Source: Lunularia cruciata | Taxonomy: Eukaryota; Streptophyta; Marchantiopsida; Lunulariales; Lunulariaceae | Assembly: GCA_948567375.1 (NCBI GenBank) | Contig: OX419757.1 | Span: 8,928,001 to 8,992,000 of the forward strand | Direction of reading: 5' to 3' | DNA: 64,000 nucleotides | In this document: positions 1 to 10,485 of the stretch, piece by piece | How the letters are laid out: each line of letters begins with the position of its first letter | Position numbering within the stretch: the stretch's first letter is position 1 | Notes under the pieces: generated by a model | What the model was told of the DNA's origin: nothing | Seen by the model: only the letters and a program-made list of their open reading frames with translations | Database searches by the model: none | Position numbers and translations under genes: made by a program

Positions 1-1422
1 CTCAAATAGAAGAGCATGAGCATCCCAAATTCTCCATGGAGGAGCTCTATGAAGGAGAAGGGCTGGATATTGGGCACTATCTTACCTCCTTGACTAAAAA
101 ACTAGAATGGAATGACGCTTGGTACAAAAAACTAAGGCAAAAAGCATACAACTACCTTTTGGAAGGGAGCTATTTGTGGAAGAAAGCTAAACAAAGTAGT
201 GAGCCTCCACAACAAGTTGCATGCAAGGAGGAGACCAAGAAGCTGCTGATAAGAGAATTACATGAGTTTTTGGGCTAGACATAGGGATATTTATGCTACT
301 TTTTCCAAGCTGAAGGAGAGGTATTGGTGGCTAATATGTACAAAGATGTAGTTCAATTTGTGAAGACGTGTAAAATCTGCCAAATGTACTCAGATGTTTG
401 ACATAGAGATGGATTGCATCCTACCTACCTACTTGCAATGGATTTCAAGTGGGTTGTGGATCTGGTTACTATGCCGGTTGGGATATGGCAGATGCGGTAC
501 TTGGTTTTGGCATGGGAGGATTTGTCTAACCAGGTGGAAGGATGAGCCTTGAGGACCAAAACCAGCAAGGGAGTTTGCAGATTTCTATTGGAGGATGTGG
601 TTTGTAGATATGGGTGTGTAGGAAAAGTTAAAATAGATCAAGGAGAGCTACATACCCAAGAAGCCAAGGCTTTCTTTGAGAGGTGTTGAGTCAAATTGGC
701 TCTTACAATCCAAAGGGAAATGCCAAGAGTGAGCAAGGTCATCCTCCTATTTTGAAAGCCATTATGAAAGCATGCCAAGGGAGAGTGAAAGAGTGGCAAA
801 GACTCCTACCATTTGCCCTGTGGGTAGATTGCACCACTCATAGTTTGATAACCGGCTACATGTCAACGGAGTTGTTGCATGGGTAAAAGCAGATTATGCC
901 AATTGAGGAGCAAATACCTACTTGGAGTGTCTTACCTTGGGAAGATCACATATGTAGGGAGGAGCTTCTAGAACTCAAGAATCATCAATTGGAGAAAAGG
1001 CCAGAGGATGTTGAGCTAGCAATTGAGAAGCTTAAGAAAGCATGCCTTGGAAATAAGGACAGATTTGACAAACGCCACCATTTGAGACCAAGAGATATTC
1101 AAGAAGGAGATTGATTGCTATTCTATGATAGTAGATTAGATACCCAACATAGTGCTATTAGGAAATTCTCAAAGTCCTATTTTGGACCTTATATGGTTGT
1201 TAGTGTGTTGGATAATGTTACTTACTCTCTTCAAGACTTGGATGGAAGCAAATTGAAGGTTCCCATTGCATGCAAGCGTGTCAAGCTCTTCAAACAGAGA
1301 GAAGGAAGTTGGGGCATGGAGGAAGTTGGAAAAGCATTTAATCTCTTTCAATTCCAAGATGAAGATCTACTACTAGAGGATAATGAGTCTCTCCAATCAG
1401 ATGAGAAGGTGGTATGACTCCA
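1..1422 (+). pseudogene. Decayed Ty3 pol fragment, integrase end (family A, copy A1)
   Basis: The 3' part of a Ty3-type pol, entering from the left edge. Across three frames the translations give the RNase H-integrase linker, a zinc-binding region ending in a CKIC pair (near 370-385), the integrase core with the segment YNPKGNAKSE carrying the third catalytic acid (near 705-735), and a C-terminal GPY-like domain (FGPYMVV near 1180-1200, then NVTYSLQDLDG). Several stops and frameshifts break it, for example near 275, 400, 540, 690 and 885, so it is not functional. The last open stretch ends at 1417. A purine tract and an LTR follow at once, so this is the natural 3' end of the element. The integrase style (KSE followed by GHPPILKA) recalls Ty3 elements of fungi and non-flowering plants; that assignment is from memory. 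Confidence 0.85.
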
Positions 1423-1474
1423 ACCACAATATATGATCTGATCAGTTGGTCCATACCGGAGGATGCATAGGTTT

Positions 1475-1486
1475 AGAGGAGGTAGA
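1475..1486 (+). other. Polypurine tract of element A1
   Basis: The run AGAGGAGGTAGA lies directly before the TGTCATGG that opens the LTR. In LTR elements this purine tract primes plus-strand synthesis at the 3' LTR edge. It fixes the left border of the LTR and shows it to be a 3' LTR. Confidence 0.7.
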
Positions 1487-3686
1487 TGTCATGGTGTGAT
1501 GTACGTAGCCCATGAAAAAGTAAATTATTATGGTTTATCTCCACATTAGGGGAGTAGGTTGTATGACGGATCTCACGGTTGAGATGTTGCCATATGAGCA
1601 ATTATGTATGTATATGAGTGGCCACATGCATTATGATCTTATCCTTTTCAAGGGCTCTGATGTATATACATGGTGGAGAGTTGAGACAAAGGGAGGTGTG
1701 TTTTAGTGGGAGAAGTCTTGAGCGGGAGGAGGATGTTGAGAGTGAGAGTTGTAGCGGAGCTTGGAGATTGGCATTGGAGAGAGTAATTGAGTAGGAAGTG
1801 TCCCCTGCTCCCAATCTGCCACTCTCAAATCCTTTTCTCATCAAGCTTCAGATTCTACACCATGATGGCATATGAGATTGGATGGTGGCACATTTTGGGG
1901 CAACATTCATGGAATCAGTGATATGAAACCCGAATTATGTTGTCCTTTCAATGCTTACTTATGAACAAGTATGGGATTTAATTTTTTATATGCTCTTATA
2001 GATGGAGAATAACTCAATTTTTTTCATGAGTTTCAAGCTGGATTTGTAGGGGCTATTTGTCAAAAAGTGAAGAGACTAAATGACAAACTTGTAAGAGACT
2101 CCATCCCAAGAGTAGAACTCAAGAGTTTTTGAGGATCAAAGGAGTTCAACAAAGGCATTTCAAGAGTAAAGACCATGGTTGGAGAGACAAGCTAACAAGC
2201 TACACTTTGAAGATAGAAAGTAGATGATTTGAGAAAATTTTGTAGGGGATATGATAGATTGAATCAAGGGGTATAATTCATACCCAAGAGCACAAAATAG
2301 GCAATTTGGAGAGCTTTGTGACACATTTAATGATTTGTTAGAAGGATAGGAGAGTAAAAAAAGTGCTTATTGTGCTAAGTGCAAGAAATTCTAGTTTTGG
2401 ATCAATCTCAAATCAGATCTGGTTGATTGAAGTTGGTGTTTTTGGGATGTATGGTGTTGGAGAAGAGTTGATGATAAGATTTGGAGTTTTGGTCACTCCT
2501 CAAGTTGTGGTGCAAGTCACTTATAAAAATTTCTAGTGTTGTTGGTGGTTACATTTTTCACCTTTGTGCAAAGGTTTCATATTGGTTACTTCAAAGGAGA
2601 ATTCAGGGTCCTTGATCAAGTATACTTGGGTCTATAGAGCTCACAAGTTAGCCCAACTCAAGAATTGATCCATATGTAGGGATTGGGGTTGGATTAGGCC
2701 ATAAAACTATGTGAAGGGTTAGACAAGGGCACAACCAGCTACTATAGAAAATTTGGTTGGCTTGGGGTCCACGGAGAGTTGATGCAACAAGTTCTACTGA
2801 AATACTGTCGTAAGCTCAATAGTGCAATTCTATCTTCAATCATGAATGATTGGCAATTCTCCTCTTTCTGTGATTCTAATTGAGGATTTTAGAGTTTTAG
2901 AATTTTTTTGAGGATCAATTGTACCTCTAATTTAGAAATTTGAGGAAAATTTACCAAGAACTAGGAGCAAACCCTAAATTAGGGATTTCAAAATTAGGGG
3001 AAAATTTATAGAAAATTGGCCAAGATTGAGAGCTTGGCAGGGCAGCTATTATGATCAGATTATAGCTTATTTCATATCATTGAAAAGCTTATCTCATAGG
3101 TTTCCCATTGGATTCTAGAAAAATAGAATCAAAGTCCCACACAAAAAGTTATGTCCATATGAATTTTGCAATTTTTTCCCCATCAAAAAGACATAGAAGT
3201 TTAGGGTTGGTTGAAAACTGAAGAACAAATTGGAAGAAACTTGCAATACAAGTTGAAATTAGTTTGATGATAGAGCAAGAAGGTTCTAAAGCTCTTTTTT
3301 GACAAAAGACACATAGAAGTGTTATCAAATTCTTGTGATCAGATCCTCTCTATACTTGTATGCTAATTTGTATGCCTAGTTGGCTTGGATTGGTGTGCAT
3401 GCATTGCACTTAGGTTCCTTCTTTCTAGGTGTGTTGTGTTTTTCTCCTTGGTAATGTTGGAAGTGATTACCAATTGACCAGAAGTGTGTGTTATGATGAT
3501 AGGTTAGATTGCTTGTTACTCCCCTACCCAATAGAAGGAATCTTAGAAACAAGAGTAGAGGGTTCTACTAGTTGGATACCACGTGCACTCAATATAATAC
3601 TAACATGTCTATGCACAACCTCTGACTATAAGCTCCATATCTAGGCATCCCATATGTTCCCATAGAGAGAAAGGCAAGGCACGACA
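1487..3686 (+). mobile_element. 3' LTR of family A element (about 2.2 kb)
   Basis: It starts TGTCATGG right after the purine tract and ends near GGCACGACA. A second copy lies in inverted orientation at 42979-45206, and the two align over their whole length by eye: the CTCCACATTAG..GGGGTAGG block near the start, the TTTCTAGG..GTGTTG block near the 3' part, and GAGAGAAAGGCAAGG at the end. The inverted copy has clean insertion borders and so defines the LTR ends. I see no coding capacity inside. Confidence 0.75.
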
Positions 3687-4577
3687 ATGTACCTAAATTA
3701 GTGATTTTGAACTTAGGGTGAAAATTATTAAAAAAAAATGGCCAAGTTTGAGAGCTTGCTAGGGGAGTTGTCATGATAAAATTGTGGTTTATTTCATATC
3801 AATGGAAAGCTTATCTCACAAGCTTTCTATTGAATCCTAGAACACTTGAATCAAAGTCACACACAACAAGTTATGTCCATATGAGTTTTGCAGTTTTTTC
3901 TCCATCAAAAAGAGATAAAAGTTCTCCACTTGGATTAGAAGTTGGTTGAAATCTGAAGAACAAGTTAAAAGAGACTTGTATTACAGGTTGAAATCAGCTT
4001 GATTATAGAGCAAGAAGGCTTTGAACTCTTTTTTGACAAAAAGTACAGAGAATTGTTGTCAAATTCTTGTGATCAGATCCTCTTTGTATTTGCATGTCTA
4101 TTTGTACGCCCAATTGGCTTGGATTGGTGTGCAAGCATTGCACTTAGGTTCCTTCCTTCTAGGTGTGTTTTTTTTTCTCCTTGGCAATATTGGAAGTGAT
4201 GAAAAATAGATCAAGAGTATGTGTTATGATGACGTGTTAGGTTGCCCGTTACTCCACTACCCGATAGAAGGAATCTTAGAAACAAGAGTGGAGGGTTCTA
4301 CTGGTTGGGTACCACTTGCACTCAAATAACTATGAAAAGTTTATGCACAACCTCCAATCTATAAGCTCCACATCTAGGCACCATGTGTGTTCCTAGAGAG
4401 AAAGGCAAGGTACAACAACGTACCTAAATTATGGTGAAAATTATAGAAAATTGGCCAAGTTTTGAGAGCTTTTCAAAGGAGTTGTTGTGATCATATTGTG
4501 GTTTATTTCATATCCATGGAAAGCTTATCTCAAAGGCTTTCCATTGAATCCTAGAACACTTGAATCAAAGTTACACA
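2973..4577 (+). repeat. Tandem array of the LTR 3' third, about 720-bp unit, 2.2 copies
   Basis: Each unit starts at CCTAAATTA (2973, 3692, 4423), giving units of 719 and 731 bp and a partial third of about 155 bp. Shared landmarks recur at this spacing: the block TTGAGAGCTT, the block GTTATGTCCATATGA (first two units), the LTR terminus GAGAGAAAGGCAAGG, and TTATTTCATATC. The first unit lies inside the LTR; the next two are extra copies of the same LTR segment downstream of the LTR end. The inverted relative at 42979-45206 has only one copy, so the array arose in this copy. The third unit stops where the minus-strand element D begins. Confidence 0.8.
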
Positions 4578-6023
4578 ACTTTTGCACTTACTCTTTGCCC
4601 CAAGTAGTTTACTTTAGACTTGCCAAATTCATGCTTTGAGATTTTGGTATACAATTGATTTTGTTGTAGAACTTAGAGGACTTCTTGTGGATGTTGCTTG
4701 TATCCATCATCATCCTATTATAGACTAAGATGTCAACTTAGAAAATAATAATAGATTTATCCCAAATATAGACAAAATATGTCATTTATTAAACTCATGA
4801 AATTGGTTGGTACGTTGGTGAGGCCAAACAGCATTATTAGGTTCTCAAAGTAACCATACCTTGTTTGAAAGGTAATTTTGATTATGTATTCCTTGGCAAT
4901 CCGGATTTGGTTGTAATCACTCTATACATCAAGTTTGGTGAAGTGTTTTTCCTTGTTGACTTGATCAAAGAGGTCATCGATGTGAGGTAAGGGGTATTTT
5001 TTCTTCATTGTTTGTTCATTTAGGCTCCGATAGTCAATGCACGTGCACATGGTACTATCATTCTTCACAAACAAGACAAGAGCCCCATATGGTGATGTGC
5101 TAGGTTGGATAAACCCTTTTTGCAATATCTCCTTGATTTAAGCCTTACATTCTTCCAACTCATGAGATGATAGACAATATGGTGCCTTACAAGGATATAT
5201 CTTCCTAAGAATTACCTCAATTTTATGATCTACTCTCCTTTTTGGTGGTAATCTTAAGAGTAGGTCATCCAAGAAGACATCTTGAAACTCATTTACAACA
5301 TCTTTCAATTTTTCAAGAATTTATCCATTGAGTTGTGCACTCCAGACTTCTCTTATAAAACCCATGAAATTCTATTTGTCTTACAAATAGCAATTATCCC
5401 TTTGATATAGAGAGGTAAATCTTGCTTGTGTGATGTTTCTTTAACCCCAATATCTTTCATTGGTGAGTTCTCACTTTTTTTCCTCTAATCAAACATGGGG
5501 TAGTAGTGCTCTATCCATGGCATACCTAAGATTGCATCATAATGAGCTAATCATATCAATCGCCACTCAATTGCTTCTTGATACTCTCTTATAGAGAATG
5601 CTACCTTGTTAAGTAACAAGTCAATCCTCTCTATCTTTCCATTAGGTAATTCTACTTCTTCATTTTCATCCTTCTTTAGATCCATCTTCAACCTTGTTAC
5701 CACAAAGGCAAGATAAGAAATTCCTTGTTGCTCCATGATCTATCAATACTCTCACCTGATTTCATTCTAGGATTCCATTCACAACAATCAAATGTGAGTT
5801 TATCTTCCTCAATCTTTGCACACTTGTCTTCTTTCTCTTCTTGCTTTTTTGCTTCTCCATTGAGTCAATAAGGTCATGAGGTACATTTTTTGGTGATCAT
5901 TGGCAGAGTATTGAATGTGAAGCTTTGTGTTTCTTCTCCTCAAAATTATTCAATCTCAATAGCCCATGTTCCTCCAAGAAGGGTGATTCACTCTCTTGGA
6001 TTCAAGCACTTGCTCTGATACCA
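4578..6023 (-). pseudogene. Truncated Ty3 element D, protease and reverse transcriptase remnants
   Basis: Read on the minus strand from right to left. A protease segment with active-site-like DHGATRNF sits near 5715-5750, followed by a linker with YDAILGMPWIEHYYPMFD (near 5540-5490). The approach to RT reads DVFLDDLL..LPPKR..DHKIE (near 5300-5200), then RT begins [13 protein letters not shown] with YRSLNEQ and [12 protein letters not shown] (5125-4922) and runs on through degraded motifs to about 4578. Stops interrupt it and gag is missing: only about 250 bp separate the primer-binding site from the protease. RNase H and integrase are cut off where it meets the family A array. It is a typical Ty3 pol by motif order, and dead. 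Confidence 0.8.
6012..6023 (-). other. tRNA-iMet primer-binding site of element D
   Basis: The minus strand reads TGGTATCAGAGC, the complement of the 3' end of plant initiator-Met tRNA, one base after an LTR end ATATTACA. This marks the start of the internal region of element D. Confidence 0.85.
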
Positions 6024-6024
6024 T

Positions 6025-6169
6025 TGTAATATTTTGAGTGTATGAGAACTTCCAAGAGAAATACATGAAAAGAAAAACAAAGCTTCATACTCAATACTCC
6101 GATGTCCTAAAGGACCATTGTCTTTATTAGATAGCAAAGAGGTTTCCCTCAAAGGAAGCTCCACCCTTG
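6025..6169 (-). mobile_element. LTR fragment of element D
   Basis: This segment adjoins the element D primer-binding site and ends in ACA on the minus strand, so it is the 3' end of the D 5' LTR. It stops at 6169, where the B2 LTR starts, so the rest of this LTR is missing or displaced. I did not find its continuation to the right of B2. Confidence 0.55.
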
Positions 6170-6638
6170 TATAACAATATGGAGTTTACCAACAATTAGT
6201 CAAGACTGACAAAGTAGCAAATAGGCCAAATTAGCCTAGAATATTCTAGAATCATCTAGGAAGCTACGTAGAACCCTCCAAGTATTGCATAACGTGCATG
6301 CCAAGTGGTGACTTATAGAAGAAAGTTTCTTAGAAAGCTTCTTATGAAGTTTAGCTTGCACGCCAAGAAGGTGGCTTCTAGAAGGAAGCTTCTTGGGCAG
6401 CTTCTAGCTAGTTTAGCTAAAGTAGATGGTTTCCAGAAGAAAGCTTCTTGAGAAGCTTACCAATTAGCTTGACTTCCATTCTAGGAAAGCTTCTCAAGAG
6501 CCTTGTATATTTTCCTATAAATACCAAAGCCTAAGCTCATGAAAGGGATTTGGAGTTCCCCCCTTCAAGTGTCCCAATGTGATCTTCCACTTTGGTCTTC
6601 CATTCTCCTATTTCTTTCCTCAATCTTGGTCTTTTACA
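6170..6638 (+). mobile_element. 5' LTR of B2
   Basis: It starts TATAACAATATGG and ends TCTTTTACA, followed by a mutated initiator-Met primer site at 6640-6651 (TTGCTATTAGAGC against TTGGTATCAGAGC in B3). It is rich in short AAGCTTCTT-type direct repeats typical of this LTR family. Other copies are 22798-23255, 38583-39008, 46006-46394 and, on the minus strand, 60989-61376. Confidence 0.85.
6516..6523 (+). promoter_or_regulatory. TATA box in the B2 5' LTR
   Basis: TATAAATA lies about 115 bp before the LTR 3' end, in the block TTCCTATAAATACC. The matching block in B3 is at 38897-38904. Position and conservation fit the LTR promoter; activity cannot be judged. Confidence 0.55.
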
Positions 6639-6692
6639 TTGCTATTAGAGCATGGGATGGATAAATTTATGGACCACCAAATCCATGTCCAC

Positions 6693-7239
6693 TGTCATTG
6701 GGAAAATAATCTACATGTTGTGTTAGTGCTATTTGATGTGATTTTTTTTATGCTACAGCAAGCTCTGGAGTACTTTTTTTAGTTATTGGCGGTAGCAAGT
6801 GGAGATTTCCTGAAGGGATTTTTTAGAAGAAGGTTGGCCTGGACATACATAGAGGGAGAAAACACTCAGACAAGAAAAAGTCTTGAGCTTGTATAGAGAA
6901 GAGGAGAGAATTTTAAGGAGAAAAGAAAAGATGGGATTTGGCAACCACTCAAGGGAGGCCTTCATTTGGTGTCAGCAATTGGGATAGGACAAGGAAGAGT
7001 CAGCTTAAGTTGGAGGAGATCCCAAAAAGGTGTTTTGCAAGGAGAAGGCTTTTTGGAAAAGGAAAAAAAAAGGGGGACTTCATAGCCGGAGGAAGGAAGC
7101 CTTCATTCAGTATCAGCTGTTAGGACAAGACAAGAAGAAGAGTGAGCTGAACTCTTGGAAGGTTTTTTTTGGACAGAAGAGGGAAGAGAGAATTTTTTTT
7201 TGGGGCTTCTATGACAGACAAGGGAGAGAACTATTGAAA
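6693..7239 (+). other. Unexplained purine-rich stretch inside B2
   Basis: The match to the B3 leader stops at about 6692 (after CCAAATCCATGTCCAC) and unrelated DNA begins. The plus strand becomes strongly A/G-rich from about 6830, with homopolymer runs near 7060 and 7190. Overlapping ORFs of 60-116 codons occur in several frames, but their composition reflects the purine bias and I see no protein family. It leads into the minisatellite that follows. Confidence 0.5.
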
Positions 7240-8242
7240 GGAGAGAAAAGAGGACAGGAAATAAAGGAGTGCAGGACAAAGATCTCAAGGAATTTGGCAA
7301 GAGAGAGAACTCTCAAAGGAGAATTTTGGCAGGACAGAGTATTGAATGGGTTTGGTCTGGACAGGAAGGAAAAATATTGAAGGCTTTGAGAGTTGTAGGA
7401 AGAGATCTCAAAGGAGAGTTGGCTAGGCAGGAAGAAATTTTGAAGGTTTTGGAGTTTGGATAGGAAGTGAGGATCAAAAGAGTTGAGGCTGGATAGGAAA
7501 TCTTGAGAGTTTTTTGGGTCTGGATAGTGAGATCTTGAAGATGGTTTGGCTAGGATAGTGAATTCTTGAGAAATTTTGCATGGCAATGAGAACTTGAGAA
7601 CTTGCATGACAATGAAGTCTTGAAGGAAGATTTTTTTGAAGGACAGTGAGATCTCGAAGGAGTTTTGGTAAGACAAAGCATTTTGGACAGATCGTTGAAG
7701 AATCTTGGGCAAAGTAGTGAGAATCAAAGGCAAGATTAGACATGTATGGAAGAGGAGAAGAGAAGAAGATATATTGAGTTCTTTTGCTGAACAGATGAGG
7801 GTTTTGGGCAGAGCAATGAGAATCAAAAGAGTTGGAACAGGAAGGGAAATTCTCATTTGGAGTCTAGACAGGAAGTGAGGATCAAAAGAGTTGGGGCTAG
7901 ATAGGAAATCTCAAGAGAGTTTTAGGTCTGGATAGTGAGATCTCAAAGATTGTTTGGCCAGGACAATGAATTCTTGAGAAATTTTGCATGGTAGTGAGAA
8001 CTTGAGAACTTGCATGATAGTGAAGCCTCGAAGGAAGTTTTTCTTGCAAGATAGTGAGATCTCGAAGGAGTTTTGGTAGGATAGAGCATTCTGGATAGAT
8101 CATTGAAGAATCTTGGGTAGAGCAATGAGAATCAAAGGCAGGACTAGACAAGTATGGGAGAAAAAGAGAGAAGAAGATGTATTGAGAGTTTTTGTTGAAC
8201 AGAGGAGAGTTTTGGAAGAGCAATGAGAATCAAGGGCAAGAC
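7240..8242 (+). repeat. Degenerate purine-rich minisatellite, unit about 30 bp
   Basis: The plus strand is built of variable units of roughly 25-40 bp. Each runs approximately GGACAGTGAGATCTCGAAGG and ends in a TTTTGG-like block. Some thirty units can be followed from about 7240 to the LTR start at 8243. ORFs through the array, including one of 215 codons on the minus strand, use different frames in successive units and look incidental. The array may be part of an element not otherwise recognised, since it fills the gap between the B2 leader and C2. Confidence 0.7.
7462..8239 (+). repeat. Higher-order direct duplication, about 409 bp
   Basis: Within the minisatellite a long block is present twice in tandem: GGAAGTGAGGATCAAAAGAG recurs at 7462 and about 7871, and the order of unit variants after it is repeated up to the GAATCAA..GGCAAGA block. 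The second copy ends near 8239 and is slightly shorter. This is a segmental duplication of about a dozen minisatellite units. Confidence 0.75.
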
Positions 8243-8927
8243 TATAATACCCATTTGTGCATGTGTGTGGTATTGTGATATTTTGTTTGGTATTACAAGT
8301 ACTTGAGAGATATTCTTTATAAAGAGATGGTTCTACATTAGTCATGATTAGCTAAATTTAGTCATAGCTAAGATAGAGGGGACCTTACTTTAGAGGAAGT
8401 GGAAAAGATGAGCACCACTATTTTGGATTCTAGTGTGTTGATTTGGTATTATTCCTAGGTGTTTGGCTTTGAAGAAAGAGTTGAGAACTCTTGGGCCTGC
8501 AAGCCTTTTTGTTTTGGATTCTTCTATAGTCCAAGGATAGCCCATGTGAAGGAATCCTTGACTTAGTGGTTGGGTCAAGATAAGATCACATGCTTAGTGG
8601 AATATGCCCATATGGATAGATATTCCTTTATAACTTTTGACTTTACTTGAATTTTAGCCTAGTAACTTGAGTTACTCTAGTAATTAGTAACTTTGGTGTG
8701 TAACTATTCCACAAGTATATAAACAAGGGGTGAGGAAGTACTCGTCATCCTTTCATTTGCAGCTATATCTCTCTCATTGAGTTCTCTAGTGAGCAATATC
8801 TTGAGTCTTGGAGTGTTAGCCTTGGAGGAGTATGATGGAGTTGGGGTTCCTTGCCTTCTTAGTCCATGGTGCGCTACCATAATAGTCATCAAAGGTTCAT
8901 CCTAAGTGAGAGACATGCCGGCTCACA
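8243..8927 (+). mobile_element. LTR of truncated family C element C2
   Basis: A 685-bp LTR matching the reverse complement of the C1 LTRs (679 bp) along its whole length. It starts TATAATACCC (TGTAACACCC in C1) and ends GCCGGCTCACA. Differences from C1 are scattered, so C2 is much older. A primer site starting TTGGTTCCGTTGCC follows after three T. The TATA block TATATAAA at 8716-8723 is conserved. Confidence 0.85.
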
Positions 8928-9136
8928 TTTTTGGTTCCGTTGCCGAGATCTCTCTAGAAGGCAAGATAATGTTCCGAGTACAATTATATATTAGATACAA
9001 GGCTATGAGAGCTCACTTGAAGAGAACTTTAGGGGAAGAGAGGGTTGAACTTATATTAGAGAATTTGGACCCATCTATATACCCTGTAGTTCATTATGAT
9101 GTCTTTGAGTTGATTTTGTACATCTTGTACACTTGA
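8906..9136 (+). CDS. Leader ORF a of C2 (76 aa), unknown function
   Basis: This short ORF begins inside the LTR end (MRDMPAHIFGS) and runs across the primer-binding site. C1 keeps the equivalent 77-aa ORF at 19063-19296. The proteins align end to end with about a dozen substitutions, and the only length difference is one in-frame codon (RQKEAMRAH against RYKAMRAH); both end ILYILYT. No known domain is recognised. Keeping frame and stop across diverged copies hints at coding, but the sequence is also a primer site and RNA leader and may be conserved for that reason. Confidence 0.35.
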   Translation: MRDMPAHIFGSVAEISLEGKIMFRVQLYIRYKAMRAHLKRTLGEERVELILENLDPSIYPVVHYDVFELILYILYT

Positions 9137-9165
9137 GAGGATTTGGAGAGATTGTGTGAGGTGGA

Positions 9166-9399
9166 TTGCAGATTTTGGAGATTAAGGTGATTTTGGACAA
9201 AATCTCAAGTTTGGGATCTGGACTTGAAATTTCTACACATGATAGCTTTGGTTATCTTTTAGTTAGCACACTTGAAATTATTGTGAGAGCTACTATGCAC
9301 ACTGGGCTAGAATTTTTGAAAGTTGATAGGGTAAATTGCTCCCATAATTGCATGCTCTCAGGAAAATTGTACAAAGTCTACCATTTCTTCAATTTTTAG
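9166..9399 (+). CDS. Leader ORF b of C2 (77 aa), unknown function
   Basis: Starts MQILEIKV and ends HFFNF; it has the same length as its C1 counterpart at 18800-19033 with about a dozen substitutions. It lies in a different frame from ORFs a and c and starts about 30 bp after ORF a ends. No family is recognised and it may be chance conservation of an RNA leader. Confidence 0.3.
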   Translation: MQILEIKVILDKISSLGSGLEISTHDSFGYLLVSTLEIIVRATMHTGLEFLKVDRVNCSHNCMLSGKLYKVYHFFNF

Positions 9400-9724
9400 T
9401 GTTATTTAGTGAAAATTTCCAAGAACATTCAATACATTATATCCTATGTGTTGACACAAAAATTAGACAGAGATCATTCTTGAGGAGAGAGTAATAAGTT
9501 TTTAAGGTGAGAGGGGTGGTTTTTAGACCAAATCTGAAATATGTGTGTTAAATAGAAAGGTGCCTAGGCCAAATGGCTTGATGAAAAGATATAAAATTTT
9601 GCAAAGAGAGACACCCTGAATTTTGATCAAATGTAAAAGATTTCAGAGGATTGTGACATACCAATTGCAATATTTGACTGACATTGTGAAGAAGGGTCAA
9701 TTTTGCAGAGTTTAGGTTTCATGC

Positions 9725-10255
9725 ATGAGTAGTCTGAGAACAACAAAAAGCATGTTTGAGTGTTTAGACTCATCTTGGGAACATAGAGGGTCACCAAGAG
9801 TGGAAATTGAGGCTATGCAAGGTTCCCAAGGGTTTGAGGTGATTTTAGGGGTGGTTTTGAGGAGAAGAGAGTTTAGAATAGAATTTAAAGAGAGTGTTGA
9901 GAGGATCCAAAAACCTACACAACTTGGAGGAAAGAGTGAGTCTATGTGCTTTTTATGTGGAAAGAAGGGACATAAGGCAAGTTCATATCCATTAACTTTT
10001 GAGAGCAAGAGATTGAGAGAAAGGAGAGGCTTACTTGACTTGGGTTTGCATGTTGGACCTTCTTCACCAAGATTGGGAGGGAGAAGATCTAAGACCAAGG
10101 AGTTGTGTGAGGTTTGTGGAGTGGAAGGACTTCCAAAAAGACATGAGTGTAGTGGAGTAAAAGCACTTTTGGAGACGTTGTTGAAGGATCTTGGAGAGAG
10201 TCTTAGTACATTTATAGAAATACAACCATCTTCATCAGCTAGTTCTCAAGATTAG
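9725..10255 (+). CDS. Leader ORF c of C2: CCHC-knuckle protein (176 aa), knuckle damaged
   Basis: An ORF between the primer site and gag, parallel to 17941-18438 in C1. It contains the knuckle CFLCGKKGHKASSY, where the last Cys seen in C1 has become Tyr, and a second cluster CEVCGVEGLPKRHEC (C-x2-C-x8-H-x-C). The middle part (FESKRLRERRGLLDLGLHVG..) is nearly identical to C1, while the gag that follows in C2 already carries a frameshift and truncation. A nucleic-acid-binding role is inferred from the knuckle only. Extra ORFs upstream of gag are known in Ogre/Tat-type Ty3 elements, but I cannot show homology. Confidence 0.55.
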   Translation: MSSLRTTKSMFECLDSSWEHRGSPRVEIEAMQGSQGFEVILGVVLRRREFRIEFKESVERIQKPTQLGGKSESMCFLCGKKGHKASSYPLTFESKRLRERRGLLDLGLHVGPSSPRLGGRRSKTKELCEVCGVEGLPKRHECSGVKALLETLLKDLGESLSTFIEIQPSSSASSQD

Positions 10256-10485
10256 TGATGGAGATAATCTTTCAACTTATGGATAAACTATCCATGAGAG
10301 TTTGATTAATATGCACTATAGGATTTGATATTGCTATAGAAATCTTGGAGCAACCTTTTTGTTCCCTAGGGTGGATTATTCTAAGATGGTGTTAGTCATT
10401 TATATACTCTATTAGTTATAGAGTGAGAGGAAAGAAAAGAAAAAAGGAAAAAAATTGAGAGAAAAGAAAGATAATGAGGGGTTAA

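Noticed and set aside
7209-7856. 215-codon ORF on the minus strand
   Set aside because: It runs through the degenerate 30-bp purine-rich repeat; composition is Ser/Leu/Phe/Pro-rich as expected from CT-rich sequence, and successive repeat units are read in different frames.
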